From positions 491,001 through 555,000 of the forward strand of contig OX030968.1 of the NCBI GenBank assembly GCA_943735955.1: a DNA stretch of 64,000 nucleotides, read 5' to 3'. Numbering within the stretch: the stretch's first letter is position 1; each line of letters starts with the position of its first letter. The notes below the pieces were generated by a model. The model ran no database searches. It was not told the DNA's origin and was given only the letters and a program-made list of their open reading frames with translations. A program made the position numbers and the translations under genes. Source of the DNA: Piscicola geometra. Its lineage: Eukaryota > Annelida > Clitellata > Hirudinida > Piscicolidae. Positions 35,012 to 47,595 of this stretch are shown piece after piece.

Positions 35012-36022
35012 GTGAAAGATGAATGAGTGGAAAAGGAGTGAGTGGAGGAGGAGTGAGTGGAGGAGGAGTGAGTGGAAGAGGAGTGAGTGGAGGAGGAGTG
35101 AGTGGAAGAGGAGTGAGTGGAGGAGGAGTGAGTAAAGGAGGAGTGGGTGGAGGAGGAGTGAGTGGAAGAGGAGTGAGTGGAGGAGGAGTGAGTAAAGGAG
35201 GAGTGGGTGGAAGAGGAGTGAGTGGAGGAGGAGTGAGTGGAAGAGGAGTGAGTGGAGGAGGAGTGAGTGGAGGAGGAGTGAGTGGAAGAGGAGTGAGTGG
35301 AGGAGGAGTGAGTTAAGGAAGAGTGGGTGGAAGAAGAGTGAGTGGAGGAGAAGTGAGTGAAGGAGGAGTAAGTGGAAGAGGAGTGAGTGGAGGAGGAGTG
35401 AGTGAAGGAGGAGTGGGTGGAAGAGAAGTGAGTGGAAGAGGAGTGAGTGGAGGAGGAGTGAGTGGAGGAGGAGTGAGTGGAAGATGAGTGAGTGGAGGAG
35501 GTGTGAGTGGAGAAGGAGTGAGTGGAGGAGGAGTGAGTGAAGGAGGAGTGGGTAGAATAAGAGTGAGTGGAGAAGGAGTGAGTGGAAGATGAGTGAGTGG
35601 AGGAGGTGTGAGTGGAGAAGGAGTGAGTGGAGGAGGAATGAGTGGAATAGGAGTGAGTGGAGGAGGAGTGAGTGGAGGAGGAGTGAGTGGAAGAGGAGTG
35701 AGTGGAGGAGGAGTGAGTGGAGGAGGAGTGAGTGGAAGAGGAGTGAGTGGAGGAGGAGTGAGTTAAGGAAGAGTGAGTGGAAGAAGAGTGAGTGTAGGAA
35801 GAGTGAGTGGAGAAGGAGTGAGTGGAGGATGAGTGAGTGGAAGAGGAGTGAGTGGAGGAGGAGTGAGTGGAGAAGGAGTGAGTGGAGGAGGAGTGAGTGG
35901 AGGAGGAGTGAGTGGAGGATGAGTGAGTGGAGGAGGAGTGAGTGGAGGAGGAGTGAGTTGAGGAGGAGTGAGTGGAGGATGAGTGAGTTGAGGAGGAGTG
36001 AGTGGAGGGAGGTTAGTGGATG
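35012..36022. repeat. 1 kb GGAGGAGTGAGTGGA minisatellite
   Basis: About 65 units of the 15-bp purine repeat directly after the stop codon of type I copy 3, the largest of its kind here. Open frames in it (SEWRRSEWRR and GGVSGRGVS) are products of the repeat. AT-rich flank follows to 36,185. Confidence 0.93.
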
Positions 36023-36185
36023 GGAGAAAACGATGAAACGTTACAATTAATTTTCGATCTGAGTTGTAATTACAAAACTCAACCCTTTTTCACCTACCTG
36101 TTAATGAATTAGATTGCTTAAATTTGATTTGATTAATTGCTAATTTTTAGATTTTTAATTAATTCGATTGTTAATTTAAGTTGTT

Positions 36186-36446
36186 AATGAAGGAAGAGTG
36201 ATAGAGGAGTGAAGGAAGAGTGAAGGAGGAGTGAAGGAGGAGTGAAGGAGGAGTGAAGGAGGAGTGAAGAAGGAGTGAAGGAGGAGTGAAGGAGAAGTGA
36301 AGGAGGAGTGAAGGAGGAGTGAAGGAGGAGTGAAGGAGGAGTGAAGGAGAAGTGAAAGAGGAGTGAAGGAGGAGTGAAGGAGAAGTGAAGAAGGAGTGAA
36401 AGAGAAGTGAAGAAGGAGTGAAGGAAGAGTGAAGGAGGAGTGAAGC
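36186..36446. repeat. GGAGGAGTGAAGGA minisatellite
   Basis: Third example of the array described at 25,963. Confidence 0.88.
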
Positions 36447-36661
36447 GTTTAAATACTTTTTTGACATTGTAAGCGGCTAGCTGATTGTGTAGCGACCTTG
36501 TTTGACCAGCGGTTGGTGCCAGCTTCTAATGCAACCGATGCACAAACAAATCGTCGCGTAAAAATCGAAATTGATTGCAGCGATGAACTGTGTAGATGCA
36601 GAGATTTGATCACAAAACTCAACCCATTTTCCTTTAGCTGCTGTTTTATTCGATTTCCTAT

Positions 36662-36930
36662 TGCTTAATTGTTATTTCACTAATTGTTATTTCACTAACT
36701 GTTATTTCACTAATTGTTATTTCACTAATTGTTATTTCACTAATTTTTATTTCACTAATTTTTATTTCACTAATTTTTATTTCACTAATTGTTATTTCAC
36801 TAATTTTTATTTCATTAATTGTTATTTCACTAATTGTTATTTCACTAATTGTTATTTCACTAATTGTTATTTCACTAATTGTTATTTCACTAATTGTTAT
36901 TTCACTAATTGTTATTTCACTAATTGTTAA
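36662..36930. repeat. Expanded TTATTTCACTAATTG minisatellite
   Basis: About 18 units of 15 bases, compared with three to six at the equivalent sites near 4,240, 26,405 and 41,610. Confidence 0.92.
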
Positions 36931-37208
36931 TGGATGGTCAAACGAACTAATAAATGGATGAATGAAAGGATAAATTAATGGGGGATGAGTTGAAACAAGA
37001 CCAGTCAATCTTTCAGTTGATAGATGGACTCAGTCAGAATTAATAATAATCTTTAATTAGTCAATTAGTTAATAATGAACTTGAAATAATAACAAAAGAA
37101 TTCATATTAATAGTAGCAAAATATATCAAAATATTGACCTTCTTAATAGTAACCGAAAAAATAAAGAAATTAATGATTATTATTATTAAAGCAGGAAGCA
37201 AAGGTCAC

Positions 37209-37310
37209 CGTGACATAGAAAGCCTTGGCGGACAGGGTGAGTTCCTCAGACTGTGCGATCAAGTCGTCCAGTTTCTCATCCCTCTCCAGCAGCGATTCGA
37301 GGTTGCAGAA
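37209..37310 (-). pseudogene. YKT6 exon 7 relic, copy 3
   Basis: Only the 34-codon SNARE exon remains, with LLERDEKLDDL intact. The terminal exon is gone: a deletion joins ATGAACTT directly to GAAATAATAAC near 37,080, removing about 450 bases present in the other copies. It cannot encode a prenylated SNARE by itself. Confidence 0.8.
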
Positions 37311-37850
37311 CTGGTGGGATGGTTGGTTTGGGATGGGATGGTTGGCTTGGGATGGGATGGTTGGCTTGGGATGGGATGGTTGGCTTGGGATGGGATGGTT
37401 GGCTTGGGATGGGATGGTTGGCTTGGGATGGGATGGTTGGCTTGGGATGGGATGGTTGGCTTGGGATGGGATGGTTGGCTTGGGATGTGGTGGTTGGCTT
37501 GGGATGGGGTGGTTGGCTTAGGATGGGGTGGTTGGCTTGGGATGGGATGGCTGGTTTGGGATGGGATGGCTGGCTTGGGATGGGATGGCTGGCTTTGGAT
37601 GGGATGGCTGGCTTGGGATGTGGTGGTTGGCTTGGGATGGGATGGCTGGCTTGGGATGGGATGGTTGGCTTGGGATGGGGTGGTTGGCTTGGGATGTGGT
37701 GGTTGGCTTGGGATGGAATGGTTGACTTGGAATGGGGTGGGATGGGATGGGACAGGGTGGGATGATTGGCTTGGGATGGGACGGGGTGGGATGGATGGCC
37801 TGGAATGAGATGGTTGGGATGGGGTGGGTATTTGGGATGGGATAGGATGG
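37311..37850. repeat. 19-bp GGATGGTTGGCTTGG minisatellite
   Basis: About 27 units, as in YKT6 intron 6. The spacer to 38,190 matches those upstream of the other type II genes. Confidence 0.92.
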
Positions 37851-38191
37851 AATGGAAGTCAAAGGGATTCGTGGGGAATTTATATAACTTCAATTAAAGC
37901 TTGGCATTCGAATAAACAACAAGGTATTCTTGAGGCGTTCTGAAGCTACAGAAAGCAGCCACTCAGGCGGAACTGAGCAGGCGACGTGAGAAGTCAAGGG
38001 GAAGGAATGCTTTTGTACTTGCTGTAAGCACTATCATCATCATCAACATCATCATCATCATCGTCATCATCATCACTGACAGTATGACACACTGGTGTGT
38101 GGGGAAACATCATTAGTCAGTGAATATGCCTATTGTAGTGGTTGGTAACATATACAGATCATACAAACACATACGTACTCAGATGACTGGG

Positions 38192-38218
38192 TATATTTAA
38201 GGAGAGTCTCACTCTTCA
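38192..38218 (+). promoter_or_regulatory. Candidate core promoter of type II copy 3
   Basis: TATATTTAAGG and a TTCAGTG initiator-like site 26 bases apart, as at 5344 and 29141. The downstream CCCCAAG|GTTGGT is an intact candidate donor for the 5'UTR intron. Confidence 0.5.
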
Positions 38219-38539
38219 GTGTTTTTCTTCTTTTCCAAACGTCCCCAAGGTTGGTGTCCCCTCACCACCCATTCACCCTTCCCCCCCCTCATCAACCATC
38301 CACCCTTCACTCTATTCATCAAACATTCACCCTCCCCCCCCTCTCATCAACCATCCACCCCTCACCCCCCTCATCAACCATCCACCCCTCACTCCATTCA
38401 TCAAACATTCACCCTCCCCCCCCCCCTCATCAACCATCCACCCCTCACCCCCCCCCCCACCAACCATTCACCCCCCTCCCCCCTCATCAACCATTCACCC
38501 CTCACAAATCCCTCACTCCACCTTCTCCTCCCCTCCCAG

Positions 38540-40397
38540 ATGAACTCTTCGAAAAGTCTTTTGAACGCAGGCCTGGTGTTCTTGGCGGTGTTCTGTGCGA
38601 CAGAGGCGTTGACGTGTCACTTATGCGAGAACTGCGCCATCGCCACCAACGTCACCAAGGTGTGCAGCGGCACTGAGAGGTCCTGCGCAACAGCCACAGC
38701 CACTGTAGCAGGTATTTCTCTCGTTTTGCTTGTGCGTTTCTTCTAAGATTTTTCGAAACAAATTGCATCGACATGGTGCGCTTGATGACGATGCAATCCA
38801 TTGGAAAGTCTTTCGACAGATTTACTGTATCCTCGCCATCCTATTCGTCTCATCCTTTCCAGCATCGTAATCATCCTCAACAATCACCAACACCACCACA
38901 ACCCCCTTCACAACCCCCACTACCACTACAACCCCCTTCACAACCCCCACTACCACCACAACCCCCTTCACAACCCCCTTCACAACCTCCACTACCACCA
39001 TAACCCCCTTCAAAACCACCACCACAACTACCTTCAAAACCACCACACCACCACTACACTACCACCACCACCATCACACCACCATCACCACCCACACAAT
39101 CATCACCACCACTATCCCGAAAACCACCACCAGCACCAACACCACTTCTATCCCCACAACCACCACCACCATTCTCACACCACCACCACCACTACCCCCA
39201 TTCTCACTACCACTAACACCACACCACCACCACTACGGCAGGCACCATCGTGACAGTGAGGGACTGTGCCCCTTCAGACAAGGCAGACTGCAATGACACG
39301 GTCGATTTGGGAGTTGTGCTTAAAATATGCACCTGCCTCAGTGAGTTGTTGTTGTTTGGGTTGTTGTTGTTGTTTGGGTTGTTGTTGTTGTTTGGGTTGT
39401 TGTTGTTGTATGGGTTGTTGTTGTTGTTGTATTTCGTTGGGCTGTTCAGCAGTCTGGGGAGAATAGTCTCGACCAGCTGCGCTGCCCTGCCAGGCTCTTG
39501 AGTCAGTTCTCTTGTGTTCTTGCCCAGCCCTTGTTCCAGGGCTGGGCAGTCTGTCCAGAGATGAGTTTGTTGTCTCCTGGGCTGTCTTGCATAGTCTGCC
39601 TTGGCAGGGTGGCCGAAATTACCCACATTTGAGGCGCAAGCGCCCCCCACCGCACCGCGTGGAGGTTGTGGGTATGCGGTAGAGTTGTTGTTGTTGTTTG
39701 GGTTGTTGTTGTTGGGGTTGTTGTTGCAGTTGTAGTTGTTGGGGTTGTTGTTACAGTTGTAGTTGTTGTTGTTGTAGTTGTTGGGGTTGTTGTTACAGTT
39801 CTAGTTGTTGTAGTTGTTGTTGCAGTTGTAGTTCTTGAGGTTGTGGTTGCATGGATTCTTGAGACGATTTAATGTTGCGCAATGGGTAAATGTCGTTTCT
39901 TTCTTGCGTTCATGTGCTTTGCATTTTTCGTCTATTGTCGACTTTTTCTCTCATCTTACACATCCATTAACACACACACACACGCACGCACACACACACA
40001 AACACACGCACACACACACAAACACACACACACACGCGCACACACTCACGCACATATACACACACACACACACACACAAACATACATACACATACACACT
40101 CACACACACACACAAACACACACACACACACAGTGCAACACACACACACACACACACCACAACCCACACACACACAGCAACACACACACACACACGCTTA
40201 CAAACACACACACACACACACACACAAAAGAACACACACGCACACAAACACACACACACACAAGTAAAAAAACACACACACACACAAAAGAACACACACG
40301 CACACAAACACACACACACACAAGTAAAAAACACACACACACACAAAAGAACACACACGCAAACAAACACACACCCACAAACACATAAAAAAACACG

Positions 40398-40428
<31 letters not shown>

Positions 40429-40651
40429 GCATGTCACCTTCACCACAGCTGATCTGTGCAACAACCAAACACCTGAAGATCCACTCGCTACAACAACCGC
40501 CCCCACTACCACTGCTGCAACCTCCGCCATAACTACTACTACCATGACTCCCATCGTCACAACCAAGTCCTCTCTATCAAGCAGTGTCTCAACCACCGCT
40601 TCTGTCACTGTTGTGGCAGCTGCAGTCATGACTGCTTTCTTCAGGGGGTAG
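38540..40651 (+). CDS. Type II Ly-6-like GPI-anchored protein, copy 3
   Basis: Exons 38540-38711, 39242-39340 and 40449-40651, phase-1 introns, 157 aa. It is nearly identical to the copy at 29488 in exons, introns and flanks, which suggests a recent duplication or gene conversion covering about 3 kb. The domain runs from LTCHLCENC to CTCLTDLCN with ten cysteines. The stalk is TTTAPTTTAATSAITTTTMT and the tail ends VTVVAAAVMTAFFRG. It is the last Ly-6 gene before the complete YKT6 gene. Regulation is probably shared with the other type II genes, given the conserved upstream block. Confidence 0.83.
39426..39682 (-). mobile_element. Short non-autonomous LINE derivative, copy in intron 2
   Basis: Same structure and site as at 30326-30582. 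It is flanked by longer GTTGTTTGG repeats on the left side. Confidence 0.8.
39968..40433. repeat. Compound (CA)n before exon 3
   Basis: The counterpart of 30,875-31,433, with fewer long-period blocks. Confidence 0.9.
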
Positions 40652-40654
40652 AAT

Positions 40655-41391
40655 GGGTTGATTGTGAGTGAAAGATGAATGAGTGGAGGAGGAGTGAGTG
40701 GAAGAGGAGTGAGTTGAGGAGGAGTGAGTGGAGGAGGAGTGAGTTGAGGAAGAGTGAGTTGAGAGGAGTGAGTGGAGGAGGAGTGAGTGGAGGAGTGATT
40801 GGAGGGAGGATGGAGAAGGGAAGAAAACGATTTAACAATTTATTTAATTTTCGATCTGAGATGTGATTACAAAACTCAACCCTTCTTCACTTTCTGTTAA
40901 TGTATTAGATTGCTTAAATTTGATTCGATTAATTGCAAATTTTTTAAAATTTTAATTAATTCGATTGTTAATAATGGAAGATGGCGGGCCAAATCACACA
41001 ATCTCTCCCTGAACCAGAATTCCAATTGAGGCGCTTTCAGCATGACGACGGCTTTCCAATGAAAGATTCCAAACTTTGTTTGCGATGAGAAGCCTGACTA
41101 TTCGAAATCAATGACGTATTATTATTTAATAATAAATAATTTAAAAGTTAAAATTTTAAATAAAAGTTATTCGCTAATCGATGCATTTGGAATAGAAGTA
41201 TTTTTAAAGGCTTCGGTATGCAGACGTGCCTTCATTTGCTAGCCTCAGTGATGCGAGGAGGAGTGAAGAAGGAGTGAAAGAGAAGTGAAGGAGGAGTGAA
41301 GAAGGAGTGAAGGAGGAGTGAAGGAGAAGTGAAGAAGGAGTGAAAGAGAAGTGAAGAAGGAGTGAAGGAAGAGTGAAGGAGGAGTGAAGCG
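40655..41391. other. 3' flank of type II copy 3 with two purine minisatellites
   Basis: GGAGTGAGTGGA units (40,678-40,800) are followed by the shared AT-rich block, in which a deletion near 40,972 removes about 100 bases present at 25.6 and 32.0 kb. A GGAGTGAAGGA array follows at 41,255-41,391. The stretch to 41,877 holds a short TTATTTCACTAATTG array and AT-rich spacer; no gene is seen. Confidence 0.65.
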
Positions 41392-41877
41392 TTTAAATAC
41401 ATTTGTGGCATTGTAAGCGGCTAGCTGATTGTGTAGCGACCTTGCTTGACCAGCGGTTGGTGCTGGCTTCGGATGCAACCGATGCACAAATAATTCGTCG
41501 CGTAAAAATCACAATTGATTGCAGCGATGAACTGTGTAGAGGCAGAGATTTGATCACAAAACTCAACCCATTTTCATTTAGCTGCTGTTTTATTCGATTT
41601 CCATCGCTTAATTGTTATTTCATTAATTTTTATTTCACTAATTGTTATTTCACTAATTGCTATTTAAATAATTTTTATTTCACTAATTGTTATTTCACTA
41701 ATTGTTAATGGATGGTCAAACGAACTAATAAATGGATGAATGAAAGGATAAATTAATTGAGGATGAGTTGAAACAAGACCAGTCTATCTTTCAGTTGATG
41801 GATGGACTCAATCAGAATTAATAATAATCTTTAATTGGTAAATTAGTTAATAATGAACTTAATGGGCCATCGTCCAC

Positions 41878-44800
41878 TCAAAGAAGGCTACAGCACTTGT
41901 TGGTCTTCTTGGCCTGAAATTTAAAATAATGAAGTAACCGTTTATTCAGTAATGGAAAGAGAATAATTGGACAATTAAATTATATTAATAAGGATAATCA
42001 GATTACAATTATTTCAACAATAATAACAATACATTTATAATAATGTTGCTTGAAATAATGACAAAAGAATTCATATTAATAGTAGAAAAATATATCAAAA
42101 TATTGACCTTCTAAATAGTAACTGAAAAAATATAGGAATTAATGATTATTATTATTAAATTAATCTAAATGACTAATAAGTAGGGAGCAAAGGTCACCGT
42201 GACATAGAAGGCCTTGGCGGACAGGGTGAGTTCCTCAGACTGTGCGATCAAGTCGTCCAGTTTCTCATCCCTCTCCAGCAGCGATTCGAGGTTGCAGAAC
42301 TGGTGGGATGGTTGGTTTGGGATGGGATGGTTGGCTTGGGATGGGATGGTTGGCTTGGGATGGGATGGTTGGCTTGGGATGGGGTGGTTGGCTTGGAATG
42401 GGATGGTTGGTTTGGGATGGGATGGTTGGTTTGGGATGGGGTGGTTGGCTTGGGATGGGATGGTTGGTTTGAGATGGGGTGGTTGGCTTGAGATGGGATG
42501 GTTGGTTTGGGATGGGGTGGTTGGCTTGGGATGGGATGGTTGGCTTGGGATGGGATGGTTGGCTTGGGATTGGGTGGTTGGCTTGGGATGGGGTGGTTGG
42601 CTTGGGATGGGATGGTTGGTTTGGGATGGGGTGGTTGGCTTGGGATGGGATGGTTGGTTTGGGATGGGGTGGTTGGCTTGAGATGGGATGGTTGGTTTGG
42701 GATGGGGTGGTTGGCTTGGGATGGGATGGTTGGCTTTGGATGGGGTGGTTGGCTTGGGATGGGGTGGTTGGCTTGGGATGTGGTGGTTGGCTTGGGATGG
42801 AATGGTTGGCTTGGAATGGGATGGTTGGCTTGGGATGGGATTGTTGGCTTTCAATGGGGTGGGATGGGATGAAGTGGGTGTGGTTGGGATAGGTGGTATA
42901 TCTATATCTGAATCTAAATATCGAAGAAAAGCATAGAGAATACCATGATTTCCTTCGTTTCATCCACGTCTTTTTGAAGCTTTATCAGAGCATCGGCCGC
43001 TGCCGGGTTCTTATGTATATATGTGTGTATTTATAGATAAGATATTGTTTCTATAAACTAATTAATTAAACCTTTTTTGTTTTATTTCTAACAATTATGA
43101 ACAAATAAATATCAAAAGTATCATTTGTTTTTCAAATTTACAATTTTTTATTTTTTTAAACCTGATATTTAATCAGGACTTCGTCAAGTTCTTTAGAGAC
43201 GCTCAAGCTGGTGGAGAATTGACGCCAGAAATTTTTTTATATATTTATTAATAATATTTAGGTAATTAATTAATAATAAAATATAATAGTAATTCAGTTA
43301 TAATGTATAATTAATCACAATCTAATCATTAAATAAATTAAATGTCATTTAATAAATGATTTATATATTTTAAAATCATTTAATTCACCTTTTATTCCAC
43401 TTCTCAAAGCCTCCTTTTGAATACTTTTCCGAAAAATCTGTCGTGAACTTAAAAAGTGAAGCGGTAGAAATAACTATTCTGCTATTTCAATCCAATGTTT
43501 GAAAATAATTATAAGTAATACGTTTTTGAATACGAATACCGAAAATAATAAAAATACCTACAAGTCTACAAATACCAACAACAACAAGAATACAAATACC
43601 AAGAAGAATACTACCAAAATAGACCAGCAAGAATGCCAGCAAGAATGCCTGCAGAAGCCGCAAGAAGACAAACACGTCTACCTTGGCGACGACGGCTAGC
43701 GCCACTCTGGACGGGTACTCGTCGTCTGAAATCAACACGCCTGTGACGTCATCCTGGGAGCTGTACACGTGACTGAGGTAGTCTGGAGGAGGGGGGGGGG
43801 GGGGGGGGGAATAGAAAAAAAGCGAAAAAAAGGTTAAAAAATGGGGAATGACAATAAAGAATGTGTTTAGAAGTTAATTATAAATGGTCCAAAAGTTAAT
43901 TGTAAGGTGTTTACAAATATACTGTAATTTGATTAAAAGTTCATTATTCTTCGAGTAAATCTTAATTTTATGAATAGTAAGTAGGCTGCGTTGGGACTGA
44001 CTCTGTTCCCTGATCGAGATGCGAGCGCCAGTGTCTGTCTTCTCAGCCAACATCTTCCCGCTGAAGTACATGAACTCTCTGATGCTGTGGTGGGGGTGAT
44101 GATGATGGTGGTGATGATGATGGTGGTGATGGTGATGATGATGGTGAGATGGTGATGATGATGGTGGTGATGGTGATAATGATGATGGGATGGTGATGAT
44201 GATGGTGAGATGGTGATGATGATGGTGAGATGGTGATGATGATGGTGGTGATGGTGATGATGATGGTGGGATGGTGGTGATGATGGTGAGATGGTGATGA
44301 TGATGGTGGTGATGGTGATGATGATGATGGGATGGTGATGATGATGGTGAGATGGTGATGATGATGGTGGTGATGATGATGGTGGTGATGATGATGGTGG
44401 TGATGATGATGGTGGTGATGATGATGGTAGGATGGTGATGATGATGGTGAGATGGTGATGATGATGGTGGGGATGGTGATGATGATGGTGGGGATGGTGA
44501 TGTTGATGGTGAGGATGATGATGGTGAGGATGATGGTGGTGATGATGGTGGTGAAGATGGTGGTGATGGTGATGATGATGGTGATGATGATGGTGATGAT
44601 GATGGGGATGATGATGGTGGTGACTATTTCAAAGAGGGAGAGGATAATGGTTTGTAATTGCCTGAACGAAGCATTTATGAAACAGCATTTCAAATAATTA
44701 TTTTGATATTTATATTTTTCTATATTTAATTTTATTTTGATACTTTATATATTCATTCTTTGAATTTATTATTAAATTAAACTTAATAAAAGTAAAATAA

Positions 44801-45138
44801 AATTAAACTAAAAACTTCATTAACGTGGGGACGCCGTGTCGTACACACATTTCATTCACCATGAAATATCATCCCATTAAACTCAACAATTTCCACCATT
44901 TTGTAATTAATTACTTTCAAATTCGAACAAATAAAAGAAGGAAGTAAGGGACCATCCATAAAAGTGGTTTGTGGACGTCTTTTATGGATGGTCCCTGAGC
45001 AGATGCACTGGAAGGCACGAACTTGTTCTGCTGGAAGAAGCCGAAGGAAGACAGGTCGCAGGAGGAGCCCAGACGCTTGGCAAGCCTCTCGTCGCCACTG
45101 CCGCTCATGTGGTACAGCATGGCGCAGTAGAGCTTCAT
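41878..45138 (-). CDS. YKT6: YKT6 R-SNARE, complete eight-exon gene
   Basis: Eight exons in order on the - strand: 45138-45023, 44084-44002, 43782-43682, 43447-43389, 43207-43162, 43009-42944, 42299-42198 and 41913-41878. Every intron is GT-AG and all phases agree, giving 202 aa, the usual YKT6 length. Residues 1 to about 130 are the longin domain (MKLYCAMLYH at the start; SDDEYPSRVAL in exon 3). NPAAADAL and DVDETKEIM lead into the SNARE core ESLLERDEKLDDL, whose Arg167 is the zero-layer residue. The end is KTNKCCSLL: a palmitoylation-type Cys next to a CaaL prenylation box. YKT6 acts in ER-Golgi, endosomal and autophagosome fusion. Intron 6 contains the 19-bp minisatellite. The start codon is that of the family. 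Confidence 0.93.
42300..42890. repeat. 19-bp GGATGGTTGGCTTGG minisatellite in YKT6 intron 6
   Basis: About 30 units end against the exon 7 acceptor (CCATCCCACCAG on the - strand), so the repeat supplies the polypyrimidine tract of the splice site. Its copies beside the three relics show that the duplication breakpoints lie within or beyond this intron. Confidence 0.92.
44090..44625. repeat. GATGATGGTGGTGATGGT repeats in YKT6 intron 1
   Basis: GAT/GGT triplet-rich tandem sequence just upstream (in gene direction) of the exon 2 acceptor. Translations on either strand are low-complexity and not coding. Confidence 0.88.
44947..44996. repeat. Perfect 18-bp inverted repeat
   Basis: AGGGACCATCCATAAAAG and its exact reverse complement are separated by a 14-base loop. 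It sits in YKT6 intron 1, just after the exon 1 donor. It could be a tiny palindromic mobile element or a remnant of a DNA transposon end. Confidence 0.85.
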
Positions 45139-45142
45139 GATT

Positions 45143-46262
45143 GAGTGGGTTGATGGGAGGGGGGAGGGGTTGGGTGGGTTGATGGGAGGGGGGAGGGAGG
45201 GGTTGGGTGGGTTGATGGGAAGGGGGGAGGGAGGGGTTGGGTGGGTTGATATGGAGGGGGGAGGGGTTGGGTGGGGTGATGTGGAGGAAGGAAGGGGTTG
45301 GGTGGGTTGATGGGAGGAGGGAGGGAGGGGTTGGGTGGATTGATGTGGAAGAGGGAGGGAGGGGTTGGGTGGGTTGATGTGGAGGAGGGAGGGGTTGATG
45401 GGAGGAGGGAGGGGTTGGGTGAGTTGATGGGAAGAGGAAGAGGTTGGGTGGTTTGATGGGGGAGGGAGGGGGGGTTGGGTGGGTTGATGGGAGGAGGGAG
45501 GGGTTGAGTGGATTGATGGGAGGAGGGAGGGGTTGGGTGGGTTGATGGAAGGGGGAGGGGTTGAGTGGGTTGATGTGGAGGAAGGGAGGGGTTGGGTGGG
45601 TTGATGTAGAAGAGGGAGGAGTTGGGTGGGTTGATGTGGAGGAGGGAGGGGTTGGGTGGGTTGATGTGGAGGGAGGAGGGGTTGGGGGGGTTGATGGGAG
45701 GAGAGGAGGGTTGAGTGGATTGATGGGAAGAGGGAGGGGTTGGGTGGGTTGATGGGAGGGGGAGGGGTTGGGTGGGTTGATGTGGAAGAGGGAGAGAGGG
45801 GTTGGGGGGGTTGATGTGGAGGAAGGGAGGGGTTGGGTGGGTTGATGTGGAGGGGGGAGGGGTTGGGTGGGTTGATGGGGAGAGGAAGGGAGGGGTTGGG
45901 TGAGTTGATGGGAAGGAGGGAGGGGTTGGGTGGGTTGATGGGAGGAGGGAGGGGTTGGGTGGGTTGATGGGAAGGGGGGAGGGGTTGAGTGGGTTGATGG
46001 GAGGAGAGGGGGGTTGGGTGGGTTGATGGGAAGGAGGGAGGAGTTGGGTGGGTTGATGGAAAGAGGGAGGGGTTGGGTGAGTTGATGGGAAGAGGAAGAG
46101 GTTGGGTGGTTTGATGGGGGAGGGAGGGGGGGGGGTTGGGTGGGTTGATGGGAGGAGAGGGGGGTTGGGTGGGTTGATGAAGGGGGGAGAGTTGGGTGGG
46201 TTGATGGAGGAGGAAGGGTTGGGTGGGTTGATGGGGGGGGGGAGAGTTGGGTGAGTGGGAGG
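45143..46262. repeat. 1.1 kb G-rich minisatellite at the YKT6 start
   Basis: TTGGGTGGGTTGATGGGAGGAGGGAGGGG-type units of about 27-30 bases, with many G runs on the + strand. It begins within five bases of the YKT6 ATG, so it lies in the 5' leader or the promoter. The long Pro-rich open frame on the - strand is an artefact. From 46,263 to 47,340 no gene could be supported; a 24-bp triplicated unit (AATTAGAAACTTTATTCTTT) lies at 47,149-47,225. Confidence 0.9.
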
Positions 46263-47379
46263 GAGAGAAAATTCAGTAAAGATGAGTGCTTGATGGAGTG
46301 TGGGGGGAATGATGGGGTGTGGGTAGGGGAAGAGGATTTAATAAGGGTGGGTGGGTATTGGGGGGGGAGAGATGAAAGTGGAGCAGTGGTTGCTGGTTCA
46401 AAGTTTTTTCTAGGTGACTGACGCACAGGATCTCATGGATGGCAGCTGCTGGGTGGGAGTGGATCTGATGCCAGTGAACCGGTTCGATCTTTTTCCTCTG
46501 GATTCCCAATTCAATATTTCAATCAGTCTCCTATCTATTTCCGGATTTAACTTGTGAACTTCGCTCAGCCATTAAAGATCTGCCCCTCACAACATGTCAC
46601 TTCACGTCCCGTTGCGCTTCAGAGGGAAACAGAAAAGAGATAAGAAGCAACGGCAATACGACAGCACTGCACCACATACGACAACGCTTTCCTGCGAATG
46701 TTTGCATAACCTGGGTTCTTTTCTTCCATGCCACATCTCATTAATGTGCTATTGTGTGCTTGTTTGTGTCCGTGTGTATGCATGAATGTATTTGTATGCA
46801 TCTGTGTGTATGCTTGAATGTAGTTGTATAAATCTGTGTGTATGCATGAATGTAGTTGTATTTATGCTTGTATATCTCTCTATGTATGCATGAATGTCAT
46901 TCTATTTATCTGTATATTTACAAAAATATGTGGGTGGGTGTAGGTGTATTTGTGTGTGTGGGTGTGTATAAAGTGTGTGTATGTGTTTGTGTGTGCGAGA
47001 TACATAATCAATGGACGAGCCCGTCTATAAATAGAGAATGAGTCACCAGCATGAATGGCTGCGAAACTATTTTTGGAAATGAGTCCATTTCGTTTCCGAA
47101 TGGGAGGAGGGAATGGTGGTTGCCGTGGGCGTGTTACAAGTCGTAGAATTAATTAGAAACTTTATTCTTTAATTAATTAGAAACTTTATTCTTTAATTAA
47201 TTAGAAACTTTATTCTTTAATTAATTATAACTTTTTGCTATCTCAAAATTAATATATGTAGTGTTTTTGTGGAACGTCTGGAAAAATGGAAAATAAGACT
47301 TGCATGTGAAAGGTCGTCGCTTCGACTCCTGTCGGTCCTCCGCTCTTCAGCAAGGTCCTCTTGTTTCAACACTTGGTAG

Positions 47380-47389
47380 TCGTAGTAGA

Positions 47390-47466
<77 letters not shown>

Positions 47467-47471
47467 AAGTC

Positions 47472-47523
<52 letters not shown>

Positions 47524-47549
47524 AAGTAGTAGTAGAAGTAGTAGTAGTA

Positions 47550-47595
<46 letters not shown>

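Noticed and set aside
35023..36050. SEWRRSEWRR and GGVSGRGVS open frames
   Set aside because: Products of the 15-bp purine minisatellite; they have no non-repeat sequence.
44852..46426. 524-codon Pro-rich - strand open frame ending near the YKT6 exon
   Set aside because: Translation of the G-rich minisatellite in another frame than YKT6. YKT6 itself starts at 45138 with the family sequence MKLY.
46395..46510. Possible exon (DLMDGSCWVGVDL on +; HPAAAIHEILCVSHL on -)
   Set aside because: An acceptor-like CAG is present on the + strand, but no donor, no partner exon and no family match could be found.
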